From: a virus
Strand: one strand, 5' to 3'
DNA: 38,067 nt
IMG/VR virus record: IMGVR_UViG_3300024306_000049
Span: 1-38,067 of that record
Part shown: one piece after another, positions 18,541-25,588 of the stretch
How positions within the stretch are numbered: position 1 is the first letter of the stretch
How the letters are laid out: every line of letters starts with the position of its first letter
Program-made: the position numbers and the translations under genes
The notes under the pieces: generated by a model
The model's input: only the letters and a program-made list of their open reading frames with translations
What the model was told of the DNA's origin: nothing
Databases searched by the model: none

Positions 18541-18703
18541 TCTTCTTCCTTGCTTTCTGATTTCTAACATATACGTACCCCGGGGGAAGACCGTTCGATG
18601 AAATGCCCTGACCCACATCCACACTGCCAAACGCAGCTGCAAGAACTTCAGCAACTTCTTCCACGCTGACCGAAACATCAAAACCCACTGTGATCTGTCT
18701 CAT
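18533..18703 (-). CDS. Hypothetical protein, 56 aa
   Basis: A short frame from ATG 18703 to TGA 18535-18533, overlapping the next gene's start (ATGTCTGA) by eight bases and the end of the upstream gene by 26. It fills the only gap in the tightly packed operon. The product begins MRQITVGFDVSVSVEEVAEV, has a short helix (EEVAEVLAAAF) and ends in a basic tail (KARKKNV). An in-frame ATG six bases upstream (18709) is possible. The coding pattern and junctions support a real gene; function unknown. Confidence 0.65.
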   Translation of the reverse strand: MRQITVGFDVSVSVEEVAEVLAAAFGSVDVGQGISSNGLPPGYVYVRNQKARKKNV

Positions 18704-19064
18704 CTTCATCTAAATTCAATCTTTCACGAATAAACTCATTGGCTTCAAGAAGAACCCCAAGCCTAGCGTAAGCAGCATTACGCAAACGCCAAGCATGCGG
18801 CTTGGAAACACCAAGACGCTTACCCAAAGCCTCCAAAGAAATCATCTCAGAATTAACCGCATCAATAATAAAACGATCCTGCTCAGACAACTGTTCAATA
18901 CAGCTAGCAACAGCCTCCCGAAGAGGCTGGATTTCCTGCAAGGACTCTTCAGGCTCTTCAAGGATGCCAGCCATCATCAACGCCTCAATGGGCGTTTCTG
19001 GCCTCCTGTACCCACGGAACGACTCTGCGTGGGACGGAGTAATGCTGACGTCTCTATTCCTCAA
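18678..19064 (-). CDS. Sigma-region-4-like helix-turn-helix protein, 128 aa
   Basis: Residues 48-105 read as a sigma-70 region 4-like fold: a helix with LREAVASCIEQLSEQDRFII, then ISLEALGKRLGVSKPHAWRL, a helix-turn-helix that would read DNA. The N-terminus is short (PETPIEALMMAGILEEPEES) with no recognisable region 2, so it is not a full sigma factor. It could redirect host RNA polymerase to late promoters or act as a simple DNA-binding regulator. Start is uncertain: TTG 19064 gives 128 residues; ATG 18977 would give 99. It overlaps the previous gene by 11 bases. Confidence 0.7.
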   Translation of the reverse strand: MRNRDVSITPSHAESFRGYRRPETPIEALMMAGILEEPEESLQEIQPLREAVASCIEQLSEQDRFIIDAVNSEMISLEALGKRLGVSKPHAWRLRNAAYARLGVLLEANEFIRERLNLDEDETDHSGF

Positions 19065-19479
19065 GTTTTACAATTTTGCACTTATCGATCGGTATCTCAA
19101 AGAAGGTTTCACCTTCCGTATAAATAGTGTTCTTCGTTACAACAGACTTGAAATCCTCACCATCAACAAGAAGAACATGTGTTCGCTCATGGTTCAACAT
19201 GGCGAAATAAACCATCTCGTGCGTCTTCAAAAACTTGAACTTACGAGAAGCAAAATGCACAGTCTTAAACGGGAAAACTGGACCACGCCAATTATGCTTA
19301 ACCTCAACCTCAATACCGGTATCAGGCATACCCCAATCAGTCAAAATATCAATACCAAACTGATCAGGATTCAACTCCGCTTTTGCCCCTTGTGAGCGCA
19401 ACCACTCAATGATCTGATATTTAGCCGAATCATCGGCCTCGTAAAGATTGCGATCAAACGGCTTCGAAGAAGGCTTCAT
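19054..19479 (-). CDS. PD-(D/E)XK-type nuclease candidate, 141 aa
   Basis: ATG 19479 overlaps the preceding TGA (ATGA), which is why the longer open frame to 19524 is not used. The core QFGIDILTDWG (D44) followed by TGIEVEVKHNW (E59-V60-K61) matches the D...ExK active site of small PD-(D/E)XK endonucleases, and the flanking strands alternate as expected. Possible roles are host DNA degradation, recombination intermediate cleavage or restriction-like activity. The surrounding genes (RusA, primase, helicase, Cas4-like) favour DNA metabolism. Motif-based; specificity unknown. Confidence 0.65.
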   Translation of the reverse strand: MKPSSKPFDRNLYEADDSAKYQIIEWLRSQGAKAELNPDQFGIDILTDWGMPDTGIEVEVKHNWRGPVFPFKTVHFASRKFKFLKTHEMVYFAMLNHERTHVLLVDGEDFKSVVTKNTIYTEGETFFEIPIDKCKIVKLEE

Positions 19480-19775
19480 GCTGTCATGTGCTCCATCTTC
19501 TCTGCAATTTGCGCATAGCACCACAAATACCCTGCGGCATCAATGACACTATCCACATGCAAAAGATTCTTGCGATAGTTATTTTGCAAACGAGCAAGTT
19601 TCACGGAAACCATGAACATTGCACCTTGGGCAGGAGTTAACTCCACGCCCGAAAAAGCACGAAAAATATCAACCACCCGAGAATAGTCATCAAACGGATG
19701 ATTGTATTCTTCACGACGCTGCCCGTGGGTCAGCTCGTGAGCCTTAAGCAAAACCTCATCAATTTGTTTAGACAT
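19476..19775 (-). CDS. DUF6378-like small helical protein, 99 aa
   Basis: The TAATG junction with the upstream gene and GAGGAA before the ATG fix the start at 19775. The sequence HGQRREEYNHPFDDYSRV, then ELTPAQGAMFMVSVKLARL and HVDSVIDAAGYLWCY, resembles the common phage family annotated DUF6378 (from memory), in which conserved His, Asp and Lys positions lie on a small helical fold. Such proteins are frequent in phage nucleotide/DNA operons, but their activity is not known. It overlaps the nuclease gene by four bases. Confidence 0.7.
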   Translation of the reverse strand: MSKQIDEVLLKAHELTHGQRREEYNHPFDDYSRVVDIFRAFSGVELTPAQGAMFMVSVKLARLQNNYRKNLLHVDSVIDAAGYLWCYAQIAEKMEHMTA

Positions 19776-19948
19776 TATTCCTCGTCGCTGAGAGCCATAT
19801 ACTCTGCGCCACTCATTTTCAGAATACGGCCATCTGGCTCGATAGCAACCCAGGTTGGTGCATCCGGATCGCAAGTGCATCCGGACAACTTTTTGGGGTC
19901 ATGAGTAACCAAGAAATTACAACGTAAACAAACAAGAGCATGAATCAT
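19775..19948 (-). CDS. Small Cys-containing protein, 57 aa
   Basis: Starts at ATG 19948, one base after the RusA stop, with GAGAAAG as a weak ribosome site. A CLRC pair and a GCTCD pair (C-x2-C and C-x-C) could bind zinc. The remainder is a short beta segment (TWVAIEPDGRILKM) and an acidic end. Tight spacing on both sides supports a real gene. Function unknown. Confidence 0.65.
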   Translation of the reverse strand: MIHALVCLRCNFLVTHDPKKLSGCTCDPDAPTWVAIEPDGRILKMSGAEYMALSDEE

Positions 19949-19949
19949 A

Positions 19950-20312
19950 TTAAGCTTTCTCTGCGAACAGAACAACAATCTGCTTATCATCAGAATACGC
20001 CACACCATTCAACGCATCCAAAACAGACTTAACGTAATTATCAATATCACCACGTAACCGCTTAACCGGCTGCTCAACTTCAGGATTCGGCTGCACACGC
20101 TCAATCTCCAACTCAATCTGATCATGCACAAAACGCAACCGAACAGCCAAATCACCTTCTTCAAACAACGGACCTTTATACATCTCAGCAATAGCAGCTT
20201 CATGCAAAGCCGTCACTTTGGGTGTGTACGCAAAACCACGCTTTGATATTCTCGGGCGCTGCTTTGCCCGAGGACGAATCTTGAAAATTTGGTTGTACTT
20301 AAACTTTTTCAC
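19950..20312 (-). CDS. rusA: RusA-like Holliday junction resolvase
   Basis: A 120-residue protein with the RusA layout: a basic N-terminal segment (RPRAKQRPRISKRGFAYTPK), GDIDNYVKSVLDALNG (D89, D91, D99) and AYSDDKQI (D108, D109). These acidic residues bind metal and cut four-way junctions, resolving branched replication/recombination intermediates before packaging. GTG 20312 overlaps the primase stop (GTGA) and has GGAAGGG upstream. Length is typical of the family. Strong motif-level call. Confidence 0.9.
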   Translation of the reverse strand: MKKFKYNQIFKIRPRAKQRPRISKRGFAYTPKVTALHEAAIAEMYKGPLFEEGDLAVRLRFVHDQIELEIERVQPNPEVEQPVKRLRGDIDNYVKSVLDALNGVAYSDDKQIVVLFAEKA

Positions 20313-21220
20313 GGACGAAACCCTTCCGACATAGGAACATCAGAACCATAACACGTCTCAATAATCTTAGTCAACTGTTCAACAGCATCCTCACGACCAT
20401 GAAACTTACCCCACCTACGATCTGCGCCCACAAGCAAATTATAGGCATGATTGATCGGCGTGCCGTGCTCACGCATCAAGTGGACTAGACGCACAAGCGT
20501 GTTCGAGCGGTCAGAACCCGGTAACGGGCCATGCCACCAAATGTTGGCAATATACGGATTGATGTGCTTGAAAGATTCCTGAAGGTCAGGGGGCAAACCC
20601 TGAGGAACTTCAACCTTACGACGCTGAACCTTGGACATTTCAGCCAAGGGAAACAGATCAATATTGCTTGCACGATGCGCATACGCATGATCAAGAAACT
20701 CTTCTAAAGGAAGAGGATTATCATTAGCGTCTAACATAAACCTGTTCTCCGGAATACCATTACAGCCACCCGGATAAGGCAAACGAACATAGTTACCCAA
20801 ACCCGAACAAATCTCCTGCTTGGGATTAACCTCTTTAGCAGGAAGATTGATTACTTGGTGGGCAGCTAGGAACGCACGACGCATAATCCAAGCCGGCACC
20901 CAATCATCAGCGAAAACCCAAACATGATAACCACGTCGAGTTTTCTCAACATAAGAAACAACACCCTTCAAAAAGAAAGCTGTCTGAAGATTACGTGCCG
21001 CATCAAGATCATCAACATCAATATCCGAACAACCCCACTTGACAGTGGAGTCGTCAAGCAACGGATAAACCCCGAAATAGAAATCGCCGTTCAAATGTGA
21101 GGCGAACATATCTGAAGTCACCGAAGCTTTGACAGACCCACCATCCCAAGTGCCGTACGCATCTGTACGACCGTCAAAAAGCTCAGAAAATAAATCAACC
21201 GAACTAGAAAGATTGCTCAT
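20309..21220 (-). CDS. Archaeo-eukaryotic-type primase (AEP / prim-pol family)
   Basis: A 303-residue protein with the AEP motifs GCSDIDVDD (D66, D68, metal-binding) and KTRRGYHVWVF (H99, nucleotide-binding), and a C-terminal helical part (NTLVRLVHLMREHGTPI). It would make primers for, or synthesise short stretches of, phage DNA next to the helicase encoded just upstream. ATG 21220 is preferred over an open extension to 21259; AGGG lies upstream and the start overlaps the helicase end by 17 bases. No zinc or helicase domain is fused to it. Confidence 0.82.
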   Translation of the reverse strand: MSNLSSSVDLFSELFDGRTDAYGTWDGGSVKASVTSDMFASHLNGDFYFGVYPLLDDSTVKWGCSDIDVDDLDAARNLQTAFFLKGVVSYVEKTRRGYHVWVFADDWVPAWIMRRAFLAAHQVINLPAKEVNPKQEICSGLGNYVRLPYPGGCNGIPENRFMLDANDNPLPLEEFLDHAYAHRASNIDLFPLAEMSKVQRRKVEVPQGLPPDLQESFKHINPYIANIWWHGPLPGSDRSNTLVRLVHLMREHGTPINHAYNLLVGADRRWGKFHGREDAVEQLTKIIETCYGSDVPMSEGFRP

Positions 21221-22232
21221 AAAAATTACCCTGCTGATATTGCGTCGGCAAAGCACCACTAAGATCAGTCAACCGACCCGTAGCGGTATCCAACTCGAAA
21301 TCAATATCATCAACAAGTTGACCAGCTGGACGCTTATTCTTCAACAAAGAAACCGTCACAGTAAACTCATGAATCCTGGCTTCGCTACGCAAATAATCCA
21401 AACGATCCTGAGCACGCTCAGAATGCGAACGATCAAGTTTCTCAATCAACTCATTGATCTCTGCAGCAATCTGATACTTCTTGCGACGAACACCGATAAT
21501 ACTGGTTGCCTGCTGTTCACCACCGTACGAACCCGAAGACATGGTCAACTTCGCACCATCAGCACCAGCAGTACGAGACGTCTGATGCAACACAAGCATC
21601 GGAATATCGTGACGCCGACCAAAACCCTTCAAGAAAGTAGCCTTATCCGGAACAGTCTCACCAGCCTCAACCAAATCCAAATAGTCAACAACAACTAGTT
21701 CAGGCACCCGACCCCAAACATCACAAACCTCGTTATAGGCACGCTCCATATCAGAAGCAGCCAAAGGCTGATCAAACACAGCAAGATTCGGGAAATCCTC
21801 TTCAGCTGTACGACGCAACAACTTAATCGCATCAGCATCATCAGCAGCCACCCGAGCCTCAAGCTCACGAGCATCAATACGATGCTGAATACAAGTCAAC
21901 TTAGTCAACACAAGCTGACGAGGCTCATCAGGAATGAACATCGCAATATGCTTATCACGATTATGACGCAACGCATGCATCAACAATAAAGTCTTGCCAC
22001 CATGAGCGAACCCGAGCATCATCGCAATTTCACCAGGCGCAATACCACGCAACTCCGCATCAATTCGAGGAATACCCAAATGGATACGTTCCTGCGGAGA
22101 CTGAGCCCAACGAACAAACGAATCCGCAGCATCAGCCAACGGAGAATACATCCGATACTCAGGTTCAGGTGGGGAAGCGGACTTCCCCACCAAATCCCAG
22201 CCGGCAGCAATATCTTCCGGCGACAAACGCAT
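21204..22232 (-). CDS. DnaB-like replicative helicase (RecA-fold ATPase)
   Basis: A 342-residue protein with Walker A GFAHGGKT (residues 74-81) and Walker B ELVVVDYLDL (D183), an HQTSR segment in the position of the DnaB H3 region and a GSYGGEQQATSIIGVRRKK loop. It lacks the DnaB N-terminal domain, as in many compact phage helicases. It probably unwinds the phage fork with the neighbouring primase. Its ATG shares an A with the previous stop (TAATG). A RadA-type ATPase is the main alternative. Confidence 0.85.
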   Translation of the reverse strand: MRLSPEDIAAGWDLVGKSASPPEPEYRMYSPLADAADSFVRWAQSPQERIHLGIPRIDAELRGIAPGEIAMMLGFAHGGKTLLLMHALRHNRDKHIAMFIPDEPRQLVLTKLTCIQHRIDARELEARVAADDADAIKLLRRTAEEDFPNLAVFDQPLAASDMERAYNEVCDVWGRVPELVVVDYLDLVEAGETVPDKATFLKGFGRRHDIPMLVLHQTSRTAGADGAKLTMSSGSYGGEQQATSIIGVRRKKYQIAAEINELIEKLDRSHSERAQDRLDYLRSEARIHEFTVTVSLLKNKRPAGQLVDDIDFELDTATGRLTDLSGALPTQYQQGNFYEQSF

Positions 22233-22651
22233 TACTTAGACCGAGGCGGCCAGTAAGCCTTCTCACCCTCAACAGCCTTGAAGTGAGGACGCTTAGGATT
22301 CTTATCAAGCGAATCACGGTTGTCATAAATCTTCGTGACACCATCACGCTTACAAGCCTTAATCAACCAATCCGGAAGATCACCATGCTGCTTACCAACA
22401 ACACGAATATCGCCACCCGAAGAAGAAACTTCAGTAGCACCAAACGCTTCACGCATCATATTCACAGCCTGAGCATTTTGATCTTGCGAACCCTGCGGAG
22501 AACCATAAATGGTGTCCAACATGATCTCAGAAACCGACCCGAAAATGTTTGCAAACTCACCAATGCGAGCATCAACAGTCAACGACTTATCAGTCATATC
22601 GGCTGCGATCTTCGCACAAACCTGCATGATAATTGCTCTGTCCTTATCCAT
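22232..22651 (-). CDS. Hypothetical DNA-metabolism protein, 139 aa
   Basis: Starts at ATG 22651 (TAATG) with AGGAGG just upstream. The N-terminal half is helical, with a block ARIGEFANIFGSVSEIML. The C-terminal 55 residues are rich in aromatic and basic residues (DLPDWLIKACKRDGVTKIYD, then NPKRPHFKAVEGEKAYWPPR). That C-terminal block has the look of a conserved nucleic-acid-binding module common in actinophage replication operons, but I cannot name the family. Position between nuclease and helicase suggests a single-strand binding or recombination accessory role (inference). Confidence 0.7.
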   Translation of the reverse strand: MDKDRAIIMQVCAKIAADMTDKSLTVDARIGEFANIFGSVSEIMLDTIYGSPQGSQDQNAQAVNMMREAFGATEVSSSGGDIRVVGKQHGDLPDWLIKACKRDGVTKIYDNRDSLDKNPKRPHFKAVEGEKAYWPPRSK

Positions 22652-23499
22652 TACGCCTCCTCGACGCTAGTGGAGCCTTTGATGTGCGCTCCTTTACACA
22701 TTGACCAAACCGGACACCACCTATCAGAACACAGGAAGTGCTGGTCGTTTATCAGCCAGCGTTCATCTGGCAAATAAATCTTACTAAGAAGAATACCATT
22801 AATCAAGGCTTGAGCCTGCTGAATAACCCAAGAACCATGACCCTCAGTACGCTTCACCGAAACAACCTGACCCGAAGACGAAGCATTACGAATCATCACA
22901 CCAAACGAAAAATTCGATGGATATTCAAGCACACCCGCCCGAACCATTGCCTCAACATACAAAGCCGACTGAATATTCTGGGTCTGCTTCTCCACCTCAG
23001 AATACTTACGAGCACTTGTTTTCCAATCCCACAAACCCGAAGGATGCACATAATCAATAGTGCCCTCAAAGTACAGCTCATACTCATAAAGAGCATTCTT
23101 TACCGACCCGACATGCACAGCAAACTTATGCTCCGTCTCCCCACCAAGTGGGACGACGGGCAGAATATCACGAACCCAAGCAGAGGCCATCGAATGAATA
23201 TGAGTATCCCACTTAGCAGGATCAGTATTCGTAACATAGATCTGCTTGTTTTGCGCCCACAAGTCCTGCTCAGCCGAACGAAACGCATGAACCGCATAAT
23301 CACCGGCATCGCCGGCATCAATCTCATTATTAAGAATAGCCTCAATAGCCGTATGACAGGCCGTACCCATCATCGCTGAATCATTTTCACGACGCAACTC
23401 AGGATTTTTCTCCATGAGCCGAGCACGCTCAGGACACATCAAAGCATCATTAAGCCAAGACTGACGGACATAAATCTTGTCATCGTCAACAAAACGCAT
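22651..23499 (-). CDS. Cas4/RecB-like PD-(D/E)XK exonuclease with Fe-S cysteines
   Basis: A 282-residue protein. MGTACHTAIEAIL (H49), YFEGTIDYV (D149), LWDWKTS (D158, K160) and QTQNIQSALY (Q172) make up the RecB-family nuclease core. C22 with C257, C262 and C268 (LCSDRWCPVWSMC) give the split four-cysteine pattern that holds an iron-sulfur cluster in Cas4 and AddB. It probably resects DNA ends for recombination-dependent replication. ATG 23499 is chosen over an open extension to 23538. It is the first gene downstream of a hairpin leader (23533-23595). Confidence 0.85.
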   Translation of the reverse strand: MRFVDDDKIYVRQSWLNDALMCPERARLMEKNPELRRENDSAMMGTACHTAIEAILNNEIDAGDAGDYAVHAFRSAEQDLWAQNKQIYVTNTDPAKWDTHIHSMASAWVRDILPVVPLGGETEHKFAVHVGSVKNALYEYELYFEGTIDYVHPSGLWDWKTSARKYSEVEKQTQNIQSALYVEAMVRAGVLEYPSNFSFGVMIRNASSSGQVVSVKRTEGHGSWVIQQAQALINGILLSKIYLPDERWLINDQHFLCSDRWCPVWSMCKGAHIKGSTSVEEA

Positions 23500-23532
23500 T
23501 AGAATCCAATCTGTAGATTGTGAACGGAACGA

Positions 23533-23559
23533 GCACACCCGACCTTACGGTCGGTGTGC
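23533..23559 (-). promoter_or_regulatory. Hairpin in leader of the nuclease-helicase block
   Basis: Arms GCACACC/CGACC and GGTCGGTGTGC pair over 11 positions with one bulged C and a TTAC loop. It lies 33 bases upstream of the nuclease ATG 23499 and 62 bases after the transglycosylase stop. It could terminate the upstream message, act as an operator (near palindrome), or form a 5' UTR stem. No T-run follows on the minus strand. Confidence 0.6.
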
Positions 23560-23573
23560 GAGAGTATCCTGTG

Positions 23574-23595
23574 CCCCCCTCCGTAGGTTCCCCCC
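23574..23595. repeat. Mirror repeat of C6 tracts (CCCCCCT ... TCCCCCC)
   Basis: Bases 23574-23580 (CCCCCCT) and 23589-23595 (TCCCCCC) are exact mirror images around an 8-base spacer, CCGTAGGT. On the minus strand they are two G6 runs. A similar element with C7 tracts lies at 31481-31504, also upstream of a hairpin and a leftward start. The role is unknown; paired G-tracts could mark a promoter or form unusual DNA. Confidence 0.5.
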
Positions 23596-23610
23596 ACGCT
23601 AGCACAGCTG

Positions 23611-23630
23611 TCAAGTATCGATCAAGTATC
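23611..23630. repeat. Tandem direct repeat TCAAGTATC x2
   Basis: TCAAGTATC occurs at 23611-23619 and 23622-23630, offset by 11 bases (about one helical turn), at the end of the transglycosylase gene. The minus-strand reading includes TTGACA but no well-placed -10 box. The spacing suits a dimeric regulator binding on one face of the DNA. Confidence 0.35.
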
Positions 23631-24065
23631 CCTGAGAAAACCCCAAGGCGACCAACCCTTGCCATGCTTCATGTGGGCGTAATTGTAAATAGCCAACCCG
23701 GCACGAAGATTAATTTCCGGGTCAAATAAATCCGAACGAGCGTTCAGGAGGTCCGCATCAGAAAGATACTTGACCCAGAAACCATTGATTTGCAACAACC
23801 CGAAACTACCCCCACTAGGGTCGGTAGGGTTATGCACATTGTCGTAACACCTTGATTCACGCCACAAAACTCGATCAAGCATCGGCAGCTGCTGGGCTGA
23901 CCAGCCCACAGACTGCGCCAGATTCCACCACTCAGGACATTTAGCACTAACTGGCGGTTCCACCCGAGAATACTCTTCATGACGAGAATATGGGGTCAAA
24001 CCATCCCACGAATCGATGGGCAGAATTGTGATAATAACTGCGGAAATCAAGGCTTTAAGCACCAT
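23622..24065 (-). CDS. Secreted lytic transglycosylase (SLT/lysozyme-like)
   Basis: A 147-residue protein with an N-terminal hydrophobic segment (MVLKALISAVIITILPIDSW) that looks like a signal peptide or anchor, then a goose-lysozyme/SLT domain: LDRVLWRESRC (E70 catalytic), NPTDPSGGSFGLLQING and a C-terminal AGLAIYNYAHMKHGKGW. C43 and C73 may form a disulfide, which suits an extracytoplasmic enzyme. It would cleave glycan strands of peptidoglycan. AAAGGAG precedes ATG 24065. Its place in the early arm, away from the M15 lysin, is unusual. Confidence 0.85.
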   Translation of the reverse strand: MVLKALISAVIITILPIDSWDGLTPYSRHEEYSRVEPPVSAKCPEWWNLAQSVGWSAQQLPMLDRVLWRESRCYDNVHNPTDPSGGSFGLLQINGFWVKYLSDADLLNARSDLFDPEINLRAGLAIYNYAHMKHGKGWSPWGFLRDT

Positions 24066-24308
24066 TTACTCCTTTAGGGCGAGTAGAAGAGTGTCTTCCA
24101 TCTCACGTTTCAATCGGGCAGCTAACGCCAGGTCATTATAGATATGCTCATATCGTAACCTGTCTGTAACATTCTCGAGTGTTTCCATCAACATTAACTT
24201 ATGCGTTAAACCCTGAATAGCAGTACCCATCAAAGAAACAGCCACCCGAAGTTCACTTAAAGTTGCAGATATATCAACAGTAGGTTCCAACGGTCGAGCA
24301 TCAATCAT
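24066..24308 (-). CDS. Helical hypothetical protein, 80 aa
   Basis: Starts at ATG 24308 inside the end of the upstream gene (8-base overlap) and stops one codon-space before the transglycosylase start. Nearly all helical, with a Leu/Met-rich centre (VAVSLMGTAIQGLTHKLMLM) and a charged C-terminal coiled coil. It could pair with the transglycosylase gene next to it, but nothing in the sequence proves that. No family was recognised. Confidence 0.65.
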   Translation of the reverse strand: MIDARPLEPTVDISATLSELRVAVSLMGTAIQGLTHKLMLMETLENVTDRLRYEHIYNDLALAARLKREMEDTLLLALKE

Positions 24309-24762
24309 TGCAACCCTTTTGCAACTCAGCCTTCAAAGCAAGCTGACGGAAATACTCAAACTCCTTGACAGCATCATACAACTCACCACCCGGCTCACCA
24401 TCTTCTTCGTCAGTCAAGATTTGCTCACCACTTTCCTGAAAAATGATAGCGTTCTGATAACCATCGGAATCCTTGTACAACATCAACATAATTCGATGCT
24501 CTTCTTCTTTGTTCAGATCGTATGCTCTGCCTGTAGAAGTAATCAAGAAACCTTGATACACACTCAGACGATTAGCATTCTCTGTATTAAGAAGCGCATA
24601 TGGATCATCCGCCGTGCTAATCGGCACGATGAACGGCGGCTCTGAAGAAAAAGTTTGAACACCAAAAATATGCGGTGGCGCCCGAAAAGCATCACCCTCA
24701 ACTTTATTCAAACCCTTCAAAACATCATTAACGATAATCTCAAAGTCCTTTGTTGCTGACAC
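24301..24762 (-). CDS. Hypothetical acidic protein, about 153 aa
   Basis: The frame is open to 24807, but most of the upstream part lies inside the WhiB gene. GTG 24762 (VSATKDFEIIVND) is the best start I see, with a 23-base overlap and no strong ribosome site. The middle is beta-rich (PHIFGVQTFSSEPPFIVPIS, NRLSVYQGFLI), and the C-terminus is an acidic helix rich in Glu. It follows WhiB in the operon. Function unknown; start uncertain. Confidence 0.6.
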   Translation of the reverse strand: MSATKDFEIIVNDVLKGLNKVEGDAFRAPPHIFGVQTFSSEPPFIVPISTADDPYALLNTENANRLSVYQGFLITSTGRAYDLNKEEEHRIMLMLYKDSDGYQNAIIFQESGEQILTDEEDGEPGGELYDAVKEFEYFRQLALKAELQKGCND

Positions 24763-25027
24763 GAATACCCAACTTTCGATTAGACCCACGATCCAAAGTG
24801 ACACCACCCCAAATCCCAGATGAACTTGTTTTTATTCCATACTGAAGACAATCCTTACGCACCTTGCACATTAGACACATACGTACGGCTTGTTTCCTGT
24901 TACGAACATCCTCGCCCGAATCACCATGATTAGGAAACCACCATCGAGTAGGACTGTTCTTGCAATTTGCTTGAGCCATCCATTCCTCACGCAAATGAGG
25001 AAAGGAAATAACTTCAGCATTAGACAT
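24740..25027 (-). CDS. whiB: WhiB-family iron-sulfur transcription factor, 95 aa
   Basis: Four cysteines in WhiB spacing (C22, then C51-x2-C54-x5-C60) would hold a [4Fe-4S] cluster, followed by GIWGG (residues 71-75) and a basic tail (RGSNRKLG) that contacts DNA in the family. WhiB proteins occur in Actinobacteria and their phages and usually act by binding region 4 of the principal sigma factor. ATG 25027 overlaps the upstream stop (ATGTCTAA) with AGAAGG before it; the longer open frame is not needed. Mycobacteriophage WhiB proteins can alter host septation and superinfection; the role here is unknown. Confidence 0.92.
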   Translation of the reverse strand: MSNAEVISFPHLREEWMAQANCKNSPTRWWFPNHGDSGEDVRNRKQAVRMCLMCKVRKDCLQYGIKTSSSGIWGGVTLDRGSNRKLGIRVSNKGL

Positions 25028-25577
25028 CTTTTGCCTTCTTGAAAAGATTAGCAATCTGCTGAACAGCAGCATCCGCAATCAACGCAGACTTCTTATCAAT
25101 CGCCAAATCAAACTCTGACTGCATGTTGTAGTTATCCATGAAACTGCGCATGAACTCAGAAACTTCCATGTTGATCATGGTACGGAAACGACTGCTGTTC
25201 ATCAAAGCCGAAGCAATATCTTCCTTGTTGAGATTTGTGTTTCGCTTCAAATACTCATTGACAATCGTCTGATGATCAATAGAATCTTCGATGCCCTCAC
25301 GAATATATTCTTTGACGATCTCTGCTGTTTGAGTCTGGAAGTTTTGATCGTAAGCAACAGAATCAATCAACTGATCTTTAATCGCTTGCTTGAGCAGATC
25401 AATCATCTGAGCGTTGCGATACCAATCACCACGACTCATCTCTTCCTTGATCATATTGACCACGCTGTCCTTGGTGAAAGAATTTATTCCAGCCTTGACA
25501 CGCTCATCAATAAGATCCTGCATCGTTGAATCCAACTGGACTGTTGCTTCAACTGGCTTAACTTTGATAGTTGGCAT
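25020..25577 (-). CDS. Helical hypothetical protein, 185 aa
   Basis: ATG 25577 has AGGAGG seven bases upstream. An N-terminal strand-like part (IKVKPVEATVQLD) leads into a series of charged helices (RVKAGINSFTKDSVVNMIKE onward) and a Phe/Met-rich C-terminal region (VSEFMRSFMDNYNMQSEFDL). It has no catalytic motif, Cys pattern or membrane segment. It precedes WhiB with an 8-base overlap, so the two are probably made together. No family was recognised. Confidence 0.7.
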   Translation of the reverse strand: MPTIKVKPVEATVQLDSTMQDLIDERVKAGINSFTKDSVVNMIKEEMSRGDWYRNAQMIDLLKQAIKDQLIDSVAYDQNFQTQTAEIVKEYIREGIEDSIDHQTIVNEYLKRNTNLNKEDIASALMNSSRFRTMINMEVSEFMRSFMDNYNMQSEFDLAIDKKSALIADAAVQQIANLFKKAKDV

Positions 25578-25588
25578 ATATCCTCCTG

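Noticed and set aside
23601-23620. CACAGCTGTCAAG resembling the mycobacteriophage L5 stoperator, and TTGACA on the minus strand
   Set aside because: The match is partial, other TGTCAAG copies lie inside genes at about the number expected by chance, no repressor gene is seen, and no -10 box lies at the right distance from TTGACA.
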